From positions 1 to 14,334 of the forward strand of contig CALFKA010000142.1 in assembly GCA_937880545.1 (NCBI GenBank): DNA of 14,334 bases. Reading direction: 5' to 3'. The translations under genes were made by a program, and so were the position numbers. Each line of letters opens with the position of its first letter. Position 1 is the first letter of the stretch. This DNA comes from an uncultured Clostridia bacterium. Lineage in GTDB: Bacteria; Bacillota; Clostridia; Peptostreptococcales; Acidaminobacteraceae. Under the pieces are notes generated by a model. The model made no database searches, was not told the origin of the DNA, and saw only the letters and a list, made by a program, of their open reading frames with translations. This document shows, one piece after another, positions 13,792 to 14,334 of this stretch.

Positions 13792-14294
13792 CTATACAAC
13801 TTCTGCTTCAGATATCACTTCCGCCGGTTCATCTTCTTCCGCTGGATCCAGTCTGGCCACGGTGAAGCCCATGTATGCCATAATGCCTACCACGACAGGC
13901 ATTAAGTAGTTAAACAATGCCCATGGAGCGTACTGCAGGGTAGGAACACCGAGCACCGTAAGTAGAAAAACGCCACAGGTATTCCAGGGAATCAGTGCAG
14001 AAGTCACTGTACCGGAAGACTCCAGGGCGTTGGAGAGAGTTTTCGGATGAAGACCACGATCGCGGTAGGCCTGAGCAAACATCCTGCCCGGAACGACAAG
14101 AGAGATGTATTGTTCGGGCATCGCCATATTGCTAAAGAAGCATGTTAGAAGGGTCATGACGACGAGATCGCCTGCTCTCTTTACAAAGCGAAGGAGCTTT
14201 GTCACGATGACATCGAGCTGGCCTGTCGTCTCCATGATTCCGCCAAACATCATCGCAATGATGGTGAGGGAGATGGAGTAGAGCATATTGGTCA
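13792..14294 (-). CDS. NhaC-family antiporter, N-terminal part cut by contig end
   Basis: The C-terminal 167 residues of a second NhaC-type transporter, with a stop at 13792 (TAG). Conserved parts align with the neighbour: IIAMMFGGIMETTGQLDVI against IIAIGFGGLLEKIGIVESL, FFSNMAMPEQYISLVVPGRMF against LFANISMSDQYLALIIPASMY, and SALIPWNTCGVFLLTVLGVPTLQYAP against SPMIPWTSCGAHHTLMLGVSPIQYFP. The two are clear but diverged paralogues. An ATG appears to open the frame at 14328, but that codon and the ten after it (MTGVQTCALPI) are translated adapter; genuine coding starts within the codon at 14294. The real start is outside the contig. The tail DPAEEDEPAEVISEAEVV is very acidic. Substrate unknown; Na+/H+ or acid-linked exchange by family. 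Confidence 0.92.
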
Positions 14295-14334
14295 AGATCG
14301 GAAGAGCACACGTCTGAACTCCAGTCACATCACG
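14295..14334. other. Illumina TruSeq indexed adapter, not genomic
   Basis: AGATCGGAAGAGCACACGTC and the bases up to CCAGTCAC match the TruSeq indexed adapter, followed by the six-base index ATCACG (TruSeq index 1). With the adapter at 1-47 this shows both contig ends ran into library adapter. It extends the antiporter frame artificially by about 11 residues. Confidence 0.98.

Overview
The window is an assembled contig from a Gram-positive bacterium, most likely an anaerobic member of the Bacillota (Clostridia-like). Support: strong AGGAGG-type ribosome-binding sites, short omega subunits of RNA polymerase, NhaC-type sodium/proton antiporters, a sensor kinase fused to a solute-binding domain and paired with a sigma-54 activator, and many U-tailed hairpin terminators. 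No species can be named from the sequence. The first 47 and last 40 bases are Illumina TruSeq adapter, not genome, so the biological sequence is 48-14294. No tRNA, rRNA, CRISPR array, transposase or phage gene was seen.

Left part (48-2870). On the minus strand, a MerR-type regulator cut by the contig end follows two tandem copies of rpoZ. Each rpoZ copy has its own sigma-A-like promoter with 17-base spacing and its own terminator. A major facilitator superfamily (MFS) permease of the SLC45/sucrose-permease type runs divergently on the plus strand. It ends in a bidirectional hairpin shared with the next operon.

Centre (2950-7494, minus strand). A tightly overlapping five-gene operon encodes an ABC-2 ATPase, an ABC-2 permease, a secreted or membrane-anchored HExxH metallopeptidase, an OmpR/PhoB-type response regulator and its sensor kinase. 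Three TCTTTA repeats spaced exactly 11 bp sit upstream of the first gene. This is the geometry of an OmpR/PhoB-family operator, so the operon is probably autoregulated. It reads as a self-sensing envelope or peptide-response module built round an export pump and a peptidase, and it is the best candidate here for an uncharacterised system.

Right part (7635-14294, minus strand). Two tandem NhaC-family antiporters are present, the second cut by the contig end. A small two-helix membrane protein is coupled to the complete antiporter. Next comes a two-component pair: a kinase with a periplasmic-type family 3 solute-binding domain, a PAS-like region and an NtrB-like kinase core, and an NtrC-type sigma-54 activator. 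The likely logic is that an external amino-acid-like solute is sensed and a sigma-54 promoter is switched on, possibly that of the neighbouring transporters. That link is inference. The 343-base gap between the two antiporter genes is rich in inverted repeats.
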